A stretch of DNA of 33,755 nt, from the NCBI GenBank assembly GCA_019120335.1, contig DWVH01000018.1, positions 1 through 33,755 on the forward strand. Direction: 5' to 3'. The notes under the pieces were generated by a model. It searched no databases and was not told the origin of the DNA. It saw only the letters and a list, made by a program, of their open reading frames with translations. Position numbers and translations under genes: made by a program. This document shows positions 27,324-33,755 of the stretch, piece by piece; the stretch's first letter is position 1; every line of letters starts with the position of its first letter. Source of the DNA: Candidatus Enterococcus stercoripullorum. GTDB taxonomy: Bacteria > Bacillota > Bacilli > Lactobacillales > Enterococcaceae.

Positions 27324-27358
27324 AAAAAATAAAAAGCAACCTCCTATTTGGAAATTGC
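27324..27358 (-). terminator. Second terminator in the trp leader, directly before trpX
   Basis: On the - strand GCAATTTCC (27350-27358) pairs with GGAGGTTGC (27336-27344), 9 bp with two G-U pairs, loop AAATA, followed by TTTTTATTTTTT. It occupies the same place as the second terminator before aroE. Confidence 0.8.
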
Positions 27359-27360
27359 CT

Positions 27361-27480
27361 AAACAAAAACCGCATAGGATCGACATCTATGCGGGTAAAT
27401 TCAATTATAACCGGCATAGATACAAACTTTTTCGTTCATTAAAAAGATTGTATCTATGGAATTGTCCTCAATACAATCTT
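27361..27480 (-). promoter_or_regulatory. Five-segment transcription attenuator of the tryptophan importer operon
   Basis: Segments in transcript order: 1, AAGATTGTAT (27471-27480), overlapping the leader stop codon; 2, CCATAGATACAATCTT (27444-27459); 3, GTTTGTATCTATGCCGG (27411-27427); 4, CCCGCATAGATG (27384-27395); 5, CTATGCGG (27370-27377), then TTTTTGTTT. Possible stems: 1:2, 10 bp perfect; 2:3, 11 contiguous bp (CATAGATACAA with TTGTATCTATG) plus one more pair beyond a mismatch; 3:4, 8 bp plus two beyond a mismatch; 4:5, 8-bp GC-rich terminator stem. Same ladder as the aro leader. No T-box motif. Confidence 0.8.
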
Positions 27481-27535
27481 ATCTACGCCAAAAACGCCAT
27501 GCTTTGTATGCAGTGTTTTGTTTTGATAATTTCAT
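27479..27535 (-). CDS. Trp-containing leader peptide of the importer operon (18 residues)
   Basis: An 18-codon frame on the - strand: MKLSKQNTAYKAWRFWRR, then TAA. Two Trp codons separated by two residues stand just before the stop, as in trp operon leader peptides. AGGAGG (27544-27549) lies 8 nt before the ATG, a near-ideal ribosome binding site for such a short frame. The stop codon overlaps attenuator segment 1. The mRNA reading, not the peptide, is the likely signal. Confidence 0.87.
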   Translation of the reverse strand: MKLSKQNTAYKAWRFWRR

Positions 27536-27564
27536 AATGACGACCTCCTATATTTGATGGTTCT

Positions 27565-27593
27565 AATATACAAAAATTTTTAAGACTCGTCAA
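27565..27593 (-). promoter_or_regulatory. Promoter of the tryptophan importer operon
   Basis: On the - strand: TTGACG (-35, 27588-27593), 17-bp spacer, TATATT (-10, 27565-27570), close upstream of the leader peptide ribosome binding site. Confidence 0.8.
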
Positions 27594-27732
27594 TAAAAAA
27601 ATGAAAAATTTTTAATCTTTCTCTATTAGTTTACATAATACAAATACATCTAGATAATAGAGATTATATTTTATTTTTAATAAGAACTTAGCTATAATAA
27701 GTAAAGTAATCTGAAAGAAACGAGGAAAGTAT

Positions 27733-29436
27733 ATGTCATTTGATGGAATCTTTACCAACTTAATGGTTGATGAATTAAATCAACAACTAAGTGGTGGTCG
27801 AATCAGTAAAATTCATCAACCCTATGAAAATGAAATTATCTTAACTATCCGGTCACAAGGAAAAAATCATAAATTATTAATCTCTGCGCATCCAAGTTAT
27901 GCACGTATCCAATTAACACAAACCCCTTATGTTAATCCAGATACACCACCAAATTTTATTATGATGCTTAGAAAATATTTGGACGGTGCCATTGTCGATT
28001 TTCTAGAACAAATCGACAATGATCGGGTTGTACATTTTCATATCAAAAAGCGCGATGAACTCGGAGATATGCAAGAAATTATTTTGATTGTGGAACTTAT
28101 GGGTAGACATAGTACGATTTGCTTAGTGAACAAACAAACAGGTAAAATTTTAGATGCCATTAAACATATCGGCAGCTCACAAAATAGTTATCGCCTGCTA
28201 CTTCCTGGCGTTGAATATGTCCATCCACCAAAGCAAACAGCAGCTAATCCATTTACAATCGATAAGGTACGGCTATTTGAATTACTCTCACAAACCAATG
28301 AATTAAATACCAAATACTTACAACAAAACTTTCAAGGACTTGGAAAAGATACCGCCAGTGAGTTACTTTATCGTTTGCAACAACATCCGAACGATAAAAT
28401 CCTAGTTTGGCAAACATTCTTTCAAGAGTTAAAACAAGTTCAGCCTACTTTAACACGTATCAATCAAAAAGAATTTTTTAGTCCAATCAATTATACTTAC
28501 CAAACAAACAAAGCTGAAGAAATTCAGGAATTTAATACCTTAAGCGAATTACTTGAAGCCTTTTACCATGATAAAGCCCAACGAGATCGCGTACGCCAAC
28601 AAGGCAATGAATTAATCAAAAAAGTGGAAAATGAGTTAAGTCGAAATCAAACCAAGCTCAAAAAACGTGAACAAACATTAGCAGAATCCGAAAATGCTGA
28701 GATTTTAAGGCAAAAAGGCGAATTACTCACTACCTTCATGTCACAAGTACCCAAAGGAGCTGAAAAAGTAACTTTAGATAATTATTACGAAAATAATCAG
28801 CCATTAACAATCGCTTTAAATCCAGCCTTATCTGCTAATCAAAATGCTCAAAAATATTTTCAACGCTATCAAAAATTGCGAAATGCTGTCAAATTAATTC
28901 ACGAACAAATTGATGAAGCAAAATCCGAAATCGATTATCTTGAATCCGTTCTGGCGCAATTAGAGCTAGCTGAACCAACTGAATTACAGGGAATTCGTGA
29001 AGAACTAGTCAGTCAAGGCTATTTAAAAAACAAACAAATCAAAGGAAATAAAAAAGCAACACCAAGTAAACCAGATAGCTATCAAACATCAAGTGGAATC
29101 GAAATTTTAGTCGGTAAAAATAATTTACAAAATGATCAATTAACCTTAAAGCAAGCTAGAAAAACGGATTACTGGTTCCATACCAAAGATATACCTGGAT
29201 CACATGTCATTTTAAAAACGGACCAACCAAGTGATCAAGATATCTTAGAAGCAAGTGAACTAGCAGCCTTTTTCTCAAAATATCGCTATTCAGCCCAAGT
29301 GCCTGTTGATTGTGTACAAGTCAAATATATCAAGAAACCAAATGGCGCAAAACCGGGCTTTGTCATTTACACTAATCAAACGACTAACTTTGTCACACCT
29401 AAAGCTGATGTTATCGAACGTTTAAGAAAACAATAA
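27733..29436 (+). CDS. rqcH: RqcH (FbpA/NEMF family), ribosome quality control alanine-tailing factor
   Basis: NFACT-family protein that binds split 50S subunits carrying stalled nascent chains and recruits tRNA-Ala to add C-terminal Ala tails marking them for degradation. It is often annotated as fibronectin-binding protein FbpA. 567 residues. NFACT-N at the start ('MSFDGIFTNLMVDELNQQL', 'GGRISKIHQP') includes the Asp-Arg pair needed for tailing in 'NDRVVHFH' (about 96-97). A helical/coiled-coil middle spans about 280-420 ('ELSRNQTKLKKREQTLAESE'). The NFACT-R domain at the end has 'DYWFHTKDIPGSHVIL'. GAGGAAAG precedes the ATG. A single gene with a possible -10 TATAAT at 27693-27698. Confidence 0.94.
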   Translation: MSFDGIFTNLMVDELNQQLSGGRISKIHQPYENEIILTIRSQGKNHKLLISAHPSYARIQLTQTPYVNPDTPPNFIMMLRKYLDGAIVDFLEQIDNDRVVHFHIKKRDELGDMQEIILIVELMGRHSTICLVNKQTGKILDAIKHIGSSQNSYRLLLPGVEYVHPPKQTAANPFTIDKVRLFELLSQTNELNTKYLQQNFQGLGKDTASELLYRLQQHPNDKILVWQTFFQELKQVQPTLTRINQKEFFSPINYTYQTNKAEEIQEFNTLSELLEAFYHDKAQRDRVRQQGNELIKKVENELSRNQTKLKKREQTLAESENAEILRQKGELLTTFMSQVPKGAEKVTLDNYYENNQPLTIALNPALSANQNAQKYFQRYQKLRNAVKLIHEQIDEAKSEIDYLESVLAQLELAEPTELQGIREELVSQGYLKNKQIKGNKKATPSKPDSYQTSSGIEILVGKNNLQNDQLTLKQARKTDYWFHTKDIPGSHVILKTDQPSDQDILEASELAAFFSKYRYSAQVPVDCVQVKYIKKPNGAKPGFVIYTNQTTNFVTPKADVIERLRKQ

Positions 29437-29440
29437 TGAA

Positions 29441-29480
29441 AAAAACGTTATCTTTCCAAATAGGTCAGATAACGTTTTTT
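29441..29480. terminator. Bidirectional terminator between rqcH and the carbonic anhydrase gene
   Basis: Perfect 13-bp stem AAAAACGTTATCT (29441-29453) with AGATAACGTTTTT (29467-29479), A-rich on one side and T-rich on the other, between convergent genes. Confidence 0.9.
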
Positions 29481-29483
29481 TCT

Positions 29484-30182
29484 TTATTCATCGTGATAAT
29501 AAACTAAGCGTCCTTTCCTCTTCTGTAAGGGCCGATTATTTTTAAGAAGTAGTTCATTTTTAAACATTTTAATAAATTCGCTATTCATTTGCCCTACTTC
29601 ATCAAAAACAAACCACTGAATCGGTCCTACAGTAGGCGGTGTTGTTAATGAACCGACATAGTGATAATAACTTTTTTGATTTGGTAAAAAGATATCCGGA
29701 TTAAACCACTGGATATGATGATCAAAATCCCAAATTTCATCTCCATGATCGTGACAGATGTGATTGGACATAAAGACAGTCTCAAATAAAATGCCCACAA
29801 CCAGATTCACTTGTTTTTTACTAGTATGCACCAAATGAAATTCTAAAGGGGCTTGAATTTCATCTAATACATGTTCACTAGGCATATGAAAATGAATATC
29901 GGTTAAAAAATATTTTTCACCATGATAAACCAAATGCGAAAGTTGATCAAAAGGAACAAAGTGAATGGTATTTTTGAATTCCTTCTCTGTAAATTTTTGT
30001 TTCTGATAAAAGAATTGAATCTTCTCTGATGTTGGAATCGCTATTGTTTCTTGCTTTTTTAAATGAATCGGAGACTGATAGGCAAATTCCGCTCCTTTTT
30101 TAAATCTATCGCACAATAAATGCCAACATTCTGGTCCAGTATTCCCACTATAATCCCAATAAACATCTAAATTTTGATGCAT
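29484..30182 (-). CDS. Alpha-class carbonic anhydrase, no signal peptide
   Basis: Zinc enzyme interconverting CO2 and bicarbonate. About 232 residues. Alpha-class signatures in order: 'WDYSGNTGPECW' (N-terminus), 'QSPIHL', the zinc ligands in 'DIHFHMPSEH' (two His) and 'EFHLVH' (third His), 'YHYVGSLTTPPTVGPIQWFVF' (substrate threonine and hydrophobic pocket), and 'NRPLQ'. Most bacterial alpha enzymes are exported, but this one begins MHQNLDVYWDYSG with no signal peptide or lipobox, suggesting a cytoplasmic location. I chose ATG 30182; the in-frame GTG at 30191 lies too close to the AAAGGA ribosome binding site. Single gene, convergent with rqcH. Confidence 0.9.
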   Translation of the reverse strand: MHQNLDVYWDYSGNTGPECWHLLCDRFKKGAEFAYQSPIHLKKQETIAIPTSEKIQFFYQKQKFTEKEFKNTIHFVPFDQLSHLVYHGEKYFLTDIHFHMPSEHVLDEIQAPLEFHLVHTSKKQVNLVVGILFETVFMSNHICHDHGDEIWDFDHHIQWFNPDIFLPNQKSYYHYVGSLTTPPTVGPIQWFVFDEVGQMNSEFIKMFKNELLLKNNRPLQKRKGRLVYYHDE

Positions 30183-30207
30183 CGCTTTCACCGTCCTTTA
30201 TCATAAA

Positions 30208-30251
30208 AGGCTAATACTCACTTTTCGAATGATTAAAAGTAAGATTAGCCT
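30208..30251 (-). promoter_or_regulatory. Hairpin in the carbonic anhydrase 5' leader
   Basis: On the - strand AGGCTAAT (30244-30251) pairs with ATTAGCCT (30208-30215), with inner ACTTTT/AAAAGT pairing (30235-30240 with 30220-30225), followed by TTTATG. It begins about 10 nt after the predicted transcription start and ends about 10 nt before the ribosome binding site. It could be a weak attenuator or an mRNA-stabilising 5' hairpin. Confidence 0.5.
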
Positions 30252-30260
30252 GATATCCTT

Positions 30261-30290
30261 ATATTAACATAAATGGATTACTTTAACCAA
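30261..30290 (-). promoter_or_regulatory. Probable promoter of the carbonic anhydrase gene
   Basis: On the - strand: TTGGTT (-35, 30285-30290), 18-bp spacer ending in TGT, TAATAT (-10, 30261-30266). The rest of the gap up to 30519 shows no gene or clear terminator that I could identify. Confidence 0.5.
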
Positions 30291-30519
30291 TTTTCTGGAT
30301 CATGTTGTATGCGTACAAAGTTTTTCGGCAACACAATTTACAATGAATTTTTATGCAAACTCATGAATAATTCTCGTAACAAGAAAAATCTAAAATGTTA
30401 TATTAGTTATTTTTCGATTTCAGAAAAGTTTAATTTTCCTTTAACTCAAGCTTATTTTACACCTTTTACACCATATTTTTCAAGATGTTTTTTGAAATTT
30501 TATCATACACTCTTTTTCC

Positions 30520-31998
30520 TTACATATTCCAGCATCCATAATTTACTACTCCTGTATCTGGAAGTTTGTTCAGAATCTCTTTAGGCACTCTACCTTTTCG
30601 TACACCTTCATGTGCTTCCTCTGATTCTAATCGAAGTAGCGTTCTAACAATGACTCTTATGTTCCTTTCATACGCTTTTTCATTAAGCTCTTTTTTCTCA
30701 AGCGTTAATTGCCATTCAAAATCAAAAACATCATCAAAACGTTCATTTTTCTTTTCGCTGATAATATGCGCTATTGCATTCCCACCTTTTTTCTTCCAAG
30801 TTCTGCCTTGGCGTTTCATCCTGTAGCTGAAAGGTCTATGAGTCGACTCACTCACTCCGATACCGTTCATATTCACCCCTAGCTCTCTTTCAGCGATTGG
30901 TTTAATAAACTTCCAATTTCGAGATAAATACCCTCTTAATCTATAGCAGTCTTCTAGCGCTTTTTGCCGTTGCTCATCATCTTTTATATTGTCCGCAATT
31001 AAAAGCATCTCTTTTATAATTGCGTTCCGCTCTGATTCATCCCATCGGTTTATCATGCGTTTTGCTCTAGGAATCATCTCTTTACAAAAAGACATTCGCT
31101 GGATCAATTTTTCATTTACATGATATTTATCTACAAAGTGTTCATGATTTTTACATCCTAAAGTTAATTCGTAAAAAACGTTGTAGGTATACCCAGATCC
31201 ATTATCGCTATTTGTAATAATGATTGTATCCGTTAAGTCATAATTTGTACGTAAGTATTTAAACATGTCTTGATAAGCGGTCTTTCGATTAAAATCTGCA
31301 CTCTGGTACATATTGACGCATTTATTCCTTGATCTGGTAATAGGTTGTGTACCTTCGTGAACCAGATATCTATGTAGGGTTTTTCTAGGAAAATTCCTAT
31401 CTTGCATAAAAAGGTCTAAGCCATCCCCTTCAAGATAAAGTATCGGTACCTTTCTCTTTTGTTTATTACTTAGCAATTCTTCTTGTTCGGTTTTCTCATC
31501 TTCCAATTGTTCATGATATTCTTTATAGTTGCTAATTAATTTATCTGTTTTCAATACTAGATTCCGTATCGTGTTAAAACTGATTTTTAAAGGCGTTAAA
31601 ATACTTATTGCCTCTTCACAAGCTCGATAAGGCATTTTTGTCGCAAGCTCAGCCACTCTAGCCATAACTAGTGGAGAATACTTTTTATGCTTAAACATCC
31701 CTAAATGATAATCAACAGGATAAAATCCTAGTTTATTAGCTAAGTCTATATATCTCCGTCTTATATAGGTTACTGATCCAAATAAAAAATGGACAGTACG
31801 TTCATCTTTGCGGTCAATTTTATAACCGTTTGATGTCATCTGCCCAACCATTTCATCATCTAGTCTTTCAATTGTTTGAGAGACCAAGTGACAGCAGTAA
31901 TCATTCAACAATTTAGCCATTTCTTTTTCACGTTCGATTGTATCTAAGTTAGATGATAGCATATTGAATAATTGTTCTGTCACTTGTTTCTCGTTCAT
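30520..31998 (-). CDS. UPF0236/ISLre2-family transposase-like protein
   Basis: 492 residues, full length for the ISLre2/UPF0236 family. The N-terminal region has 'RTVHFLFGSVTYIRRRYID' (zinc-finger/HTH part typical of the family). The RNase H-like core shows candidate catalytic acids: D in 'YLEGDGLDLF', D in 'ITNSDNGSGY', and E in 'VSESTHRPFSYRMKRQGRTW', with 'KKGGNAIAHI' after it. It starts only 29 nt after the stop of the RHH partition gene with ribosome binding site GGGGGAT. I found no matching terminal inverted repeats around it, so it may not be a complete insertion sequence, or its ends are divergent. Likely mobilises DNA; could be cotranscribed with the parA pair. Confidence 0.78.
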   Translation of the reverse strand: MNEKQVTEQLFNMLSSNLDTIEREKEMAKLLNDYCCHLVSQTIERLDDEMVGQMTSNGYKIDRKDERTVHFLFGSVTYIRRRYIDLANKLGFYPVDYHLGMFKHKKYSPLVMARVAELATKMPYRACEEAISILTPLKISFNTIRNLVLKTDKLISNYKEYHEQLEDEKTEQEELLSNKQKRKVPILYLEGDGLDLFMQDRNFPRKTLHRYLVHEGTQPITRSRNKCVNMYQSADFNRKTAYQDMFKYLRTNYDLTDTIIITNSDNGSGYTYNVFYELTLGCKNHEHFVDKYHVNEKLIQRMSFCKEMIPRAKRMINRWDESERNAIIKEMLLIADNIKDDEQRQKALEDCYRLRGYLSRNWKFIKPIAERELGVNMNGIGVSESTHRPFSYRMKRQGRTWKKKGGNAIAHIISEKKNERFDDVFDFEWQLTLEKKELNEKAYERNIRVIVRTLLRLESEEAHEGVRKGRVPKEILNKLPDTGVVNYGCWNM

Positions 31999-32027
31999 AA
32001 ATCCCCCAACAATTCCACTTAATTCTC

Positions 32028-32339
32028 TTATCGTTTCATCTGATTGTATAGTTTTGCCACAATTTCCTCTAACATAGCTGAATCAGATCTTCTCTGATAA
32101 TACTTTGTTAGTTCGGATAATTGTTCTCTGGCTCGAAGACTCAGGTTAAACGTATACCTTTTCTTCTCCGAATCTTCCATCTTTTCAAAAGCAATTTCTG
32201 CTGTATGTCCATGACGAATGACACGCTTTTCTTCCGTTTTTACATTTTTAGGTTGCGTTTCCGCTACCACCTCAATTTCTTTTGTTGTTTTGGGATTCAA
32301 AGCTTCTAGCCAATCATTACTCATTTCCCTTTTTACCAT
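32028..32339 (-). CDS. Small partition/DNA-binding protein, ParB-like partner (PrgO/RepC type)
   Basis: 103 residues. The first 55 are charged and flexible. The last 45 ('KKRYTFNLSLRAREQLSELTKYYQRRSDSAMLEEIVAKLYN') look like a ribbon-helix-helix domain: a short strand 'YTFNLSL' followed by two helices. A small RHH protein directly downstream of a ParA ATPase (13-nt gap) is the arrangement of enterococcal plasmid partition loci such as PrgP/PrgO of pCF10 and RepB/RepC of pAD1. It probably binds the 12-bp repeats at 33182-33385 as centromere and operator. AAAGGAG precedes the ATG. RHH assignment is by pattern, not by alignment. Confidence 0.65.
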   Translation of the reverse strand: MVKREMSNDWLEALNPKTTKEIEVVAETQPKNVKTEEKRVIRHGHTAEIAFEKMEDSEKKRYTFNLSLRAREQLSELTKYYQRRSDSAMLEEIVAKLYNQMKR

Positions 32340-32352
32340 TTTTATCTCTCCT

Positions 32353-33165
32353 TTACACTTTTACCTCGAATATTTTATCAAATATTTTATATGTTGTATC
32401 ATAAAATTCTTTTTTAGTCTGATAATTCTTTTCTTCCATTTTTGTAATCGGAATACCTGAAGTTTTAGTTGTAGCCAAGTCTACACGTTTTTCAAAATAT
32501 CCATAAAACGAAGGATCCACCGCCATAATGCTTTCAATTTTTTCTCTAAAACTTTTATCGTCTGCTGACTGATTTGGAATTTTATTTCCAACTTTTATTA
32601 CTTCTGCATTCACGAAGGATTCTCTAGTCGCTGGATTGATAATTGTCTTCTTCAAACGTTCAACATGTTCAACTTCCTTCTGAAGCTTTTTAATTGCATC
32701 TACATCAACATCAGTAATAGCTACTACTTTATCTGATATAACCAAGGCATTATCAACAAAAATATCAAAGCTGTTATGAGTGTCAATCAAAATATAATCA
32801 TATTTTGATAACTCATCCTGATATTTAAAATACCAGTTCAGCATTGTCCATCTACCTTGTCCATCTTTCACTTCATTTGCCAATTCAGATAGAGTCGATG
32901 CACCTACGATTAAGTCGATATTTTCATCAACTTTAATCGGTTCTGGATTTTTGCCTTTATAAATTGATCTAACCGTATGTTTTTCTTCAATTGTTTCAAT
33001 TTCTTCTTCTGAAAGGAATCTTGACGACATACTACAAGATTCGTCTTGATCTATGATACAGACCTTTGCTACTTTTTTCTCGGCTAGATAATAAGCTCCA
33101 TTATAGCTGAGTGTTGTTTTACCCACTCCGCCTTTTCCTACATGATATGAAATGATATAAGACAT
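32353..33165 (-). CDS. parA: ParA-family partition ATPase (PrgP/RepB type)
   Basis: Walker-type ATPase that moves plasmid copies over the nucleoid. Deviant Walker A 'YHVGKGGVGKTTLSYNGAYYLAE' at the N-terminus, Walker A' region 'VCIIDQDESCSMSSRFL' and Walker B 'YDYILIDTHNSFDIFVDNAL'. Short type without an N-terminal HTH. Start chosen at ATG 33165 (MSYIISYHVGKGG) because AGGAGG (33174-33179) lies 8 nt upstream. Longer readings run into the promoter and repeats. 270 residues. Forms an operon with the RHH gene. Related proteins I know come from pheromone-type enterococcal plasmids, so this is plasmid-derived DNA or a contig of plasmid origin at this end. Confidence 0.88.
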   Translation of the reverse strand: MSYIISYHVGKGGVGKTTLSYNGAYYLAEKKVAKVCIIDQDESCSMSSRFLSEEEIETIEEKHTVRSIYKGKNPEPIKVDENIDLIVGASTLSELANEVKDGQGRWTMLNWYFKYQDELSKYDYILIDTHNSFDIFVDNALVISDKVVAITDVDVDAIKKLQKEVEHVERLKKTIINPATRESFVNAEVIKVGNKIPNQSADDKSFREKIESIMAVDPSFYGYFEKRVDLATTKTSGIPITKMEEKNYQTKKEFYDTTYKIFDKIFEVKV

Positions 33166-33181
33166 GCCCATCTCCTCCTGC

Positions 33182-33253
33182 TTATTTAACTTTTTATTTA
33201 ACATATTCATTACTATCTTACATAACTTATTATACAAAAAGTTACATAACTTT
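33182..33253. repeat. 12-bp phased repeats, cluster 1 (par operator/centromere candidate)
   Basis: TTATTTAAC at 33182 and 33194, TTACATAAC at 33218 and 33242, all in one 12-bp register, with degenerate units at 33206 and 33230. The cluster overlaps the parA promoter: one unit lies in the -35/-10 spacer and one just after the -10, which suggests autorepression by the partition proteins. Confidence 0.75.
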
Positions 33254-33257
33254 TCAA
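33229..33257 (-). promoter_or_regulatory. Promoter of the parA operon
   Basis: On the - strand: TTGAAA (-35, 33252-33257), 17-bp spacer, TATAAT (-10, 33229-33234). It is embedded in repeat cluster 1. Confidence 0.75.
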
Positions 33258-33305
33258 CAATTATTTTAGAAAAAAACATCTATAAACCAACATTTAAATT
33301 ATTTA

Positions 33306-33385
33306 TTATTTAACTTTTGTGCATTTTGATTATTTAACATATTTGCATAGATATTATTTAACATTTTACATAATTTGTTAAATAA
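33306..33385. repeat. 12-bp phased repeats, cluster 2
   Basis: TTATTTAAC at 33306, 33330 and 33354 (24-bp steps), TTACATAAT at 33366, and an inverted copy GTTAAATAA at 33377-33385. The spacing order (24, 24, 12) mirrors cluster 1 (12, 24, 24). Together they look like a plasmid centromere or iteron array. Confidence 0.7.
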
Positions 33386-33409
33386 AAAATCATTTAAATG
33401 AGAAGAATA

Positions 33410-33755
33410 GAGTAGGGTGAGTTCTTATGTCTCACCCTCTCATTGCACCGTACGTACGGGTCTCGTATACGGCGCTACATCATTATAGACTCAAGCGTTG
33501 TTTCTCATAGTACTTTAGTGGTTGATTAGTGCGGGTTTATTCCCTATTTTCTCCTCTAGCACTTCTGGCGATAGGAGAAAGTTGACGACGCTCATCCCAC
33601 TTTGTCTATATAATCCACTTGTTGCTCCTCCATCTCTGTGTAGAATTATCTGGATATAGCTCTCTCTATTTTTTTGCCTCCATTGACATACGTTTCAATT
33701 TGTTGGGCATATCCTCGAATCCAAACCATCCAGACTTTACTTCGAGCGATTTGCA
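33410..33755 (-). mobile_element. Group II intron, 3' end (domains V and VI), truncated by the window edge
   Basis: On the - strand a domain V-like hairpin lies at 33445-33475: lower helix GCGCCGTA (33468-33475) with TACGGTGC (33445-33452), a 2-nt CG bulge, and an upper helix TACG/CGTA. Domain VI follows: CTCACCCT/AGGGTGAG arms (33431-33438 and 33414-33421) around a loop holding ACATAAGAA with a candidate branch-point A. This order, spacing and the CGTACGTACGG motif are characteristic of bacterial group II introns. The 3' splice site should be near 33405-33413. The rest of the intron is outside the window. Confidence 0.82.
33486..33755 (-). pseudogene. Possible degraded C-terminus of the intron maturase
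   Basis: Upstream of domain V on the - strand, where a maturase (reverse transcriptase) gene normally ends, no single long frame is seen. Short open pieces occur in different frames (for example WMVWIRGYAQQIETYVNGG, and PLKYYEKQRLSL near the end), each closed by stops. They could be remnants of the maturase X/DNA-binding domain with frameshifts, but I cannot connect them confidently. Confidence 0.3.

Noticed and set aside
27355-27537. 60-codon frame on the + strand over the trp leader
   Set aside because: Antisense of the leader peptide and attenuator stems; no ribosome binding site.
30273-30584. 103-codon frame on the + strand upstream of the transposase end
   Set aside because: Low-complexity Phe/Ser-rich translation of AT-rich intergenic DNA, overlapping the transposase gene on the other strand.
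33166-33279. 38-residue N-terminal extension of ParA
   Set aside because: It would run through the promoter and repeat cluster, and AGGAGG is placed for ATG 33165.

Overview
The window looks like chromosome of a low-GC Gram-positive coccus of the Enterococcaceae, Enterococcus or a close relative such as Vagococcus. The evidence is the AT-rich sequence, strong GGAGG-type ribosome binding sites, a FabT-type operator, the obgE-rnz-SDR-recJ-apt gene order, XerS instead of XerC/XerD, and an aromatic biosynthesis operon followed by a Psr/LytR-type gene. I cannot name the species. Both window edges lie in mobile DNA: an IS982-family end on the left and a group II intron 3' end on the right.

Layout. 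1-268: end of an IS982-like element. 269-7908: housekeeping genes, mostly on the + strand (FabZ/FabN-type dehydratase with a FabT box, a cyclophilin lipoprotein on the - strand, obgE, rnz, a short-chain dehydrogenase, recJ, apt). 7976-9287: xerS, with a 28-bp dif-like site lying at its predicted transcription start. To the right of this site most genes switch to the - strand, as expected at a replication terminus. 9332-10360: a broken aryl-sulfotransferase gene next to a 230-bp nested inverted-repeat element. 10363-14967: threonine aldolase, a DMT-type permease, a YgbA-like protein, an LD-carboxypeptidase homologue that has lost its ATG, and a DegV protein. 15051-24495: the aromatic operon, in transcription order aroE, DAHP synthase, aroB, aroC, tyrA, aroA, an aroK-pheA gene fusion, then psr. 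24544-27593: a three-gene ABC importer of the TrpX/TrpY/TrpP type. 27733-30182: rqcH and an alpha-carbonic anhydrase, convergent. 30520-33755: a UPF0236/ISLre2 transposase-like gene, a plasmid-type ParA/RHH partition pair with phased repeats, and the intron end.

The most interesting content is a pair of matching transcription attenuators. The aromatic operon leader (24195-24495) and the ABC importer leader (27324-27593) each have a consensus promoter, an 18-codon leader peptide with a good ribosome binding site, and then five RNA segments that can pair 1:2, 2:3, 3:4 or 4:5, the last pair being an intrinsic terminator. A second independent terminator follows before the first gene in each case. 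The aro leader peptide ends with the codons F-Y-F-S-Y-F-R-stop and the importer leader peptide ends W-R-F-W-R-R-stop. In both, the stop codon abuts or overlaps segment 1. A ribosome that finishes would cover segment 1, allow 2:3 and hence terminator 4:5. A ribosome stalled on aromatic codons would leave segment 1 free, allow 1:2 and 3:4, and permit read-through. The design would match synthesis to Phe/Tyr supply and uptake to Trp supply without a T-box or TRAP. This logic is inferred from pairing by eye and is untested.
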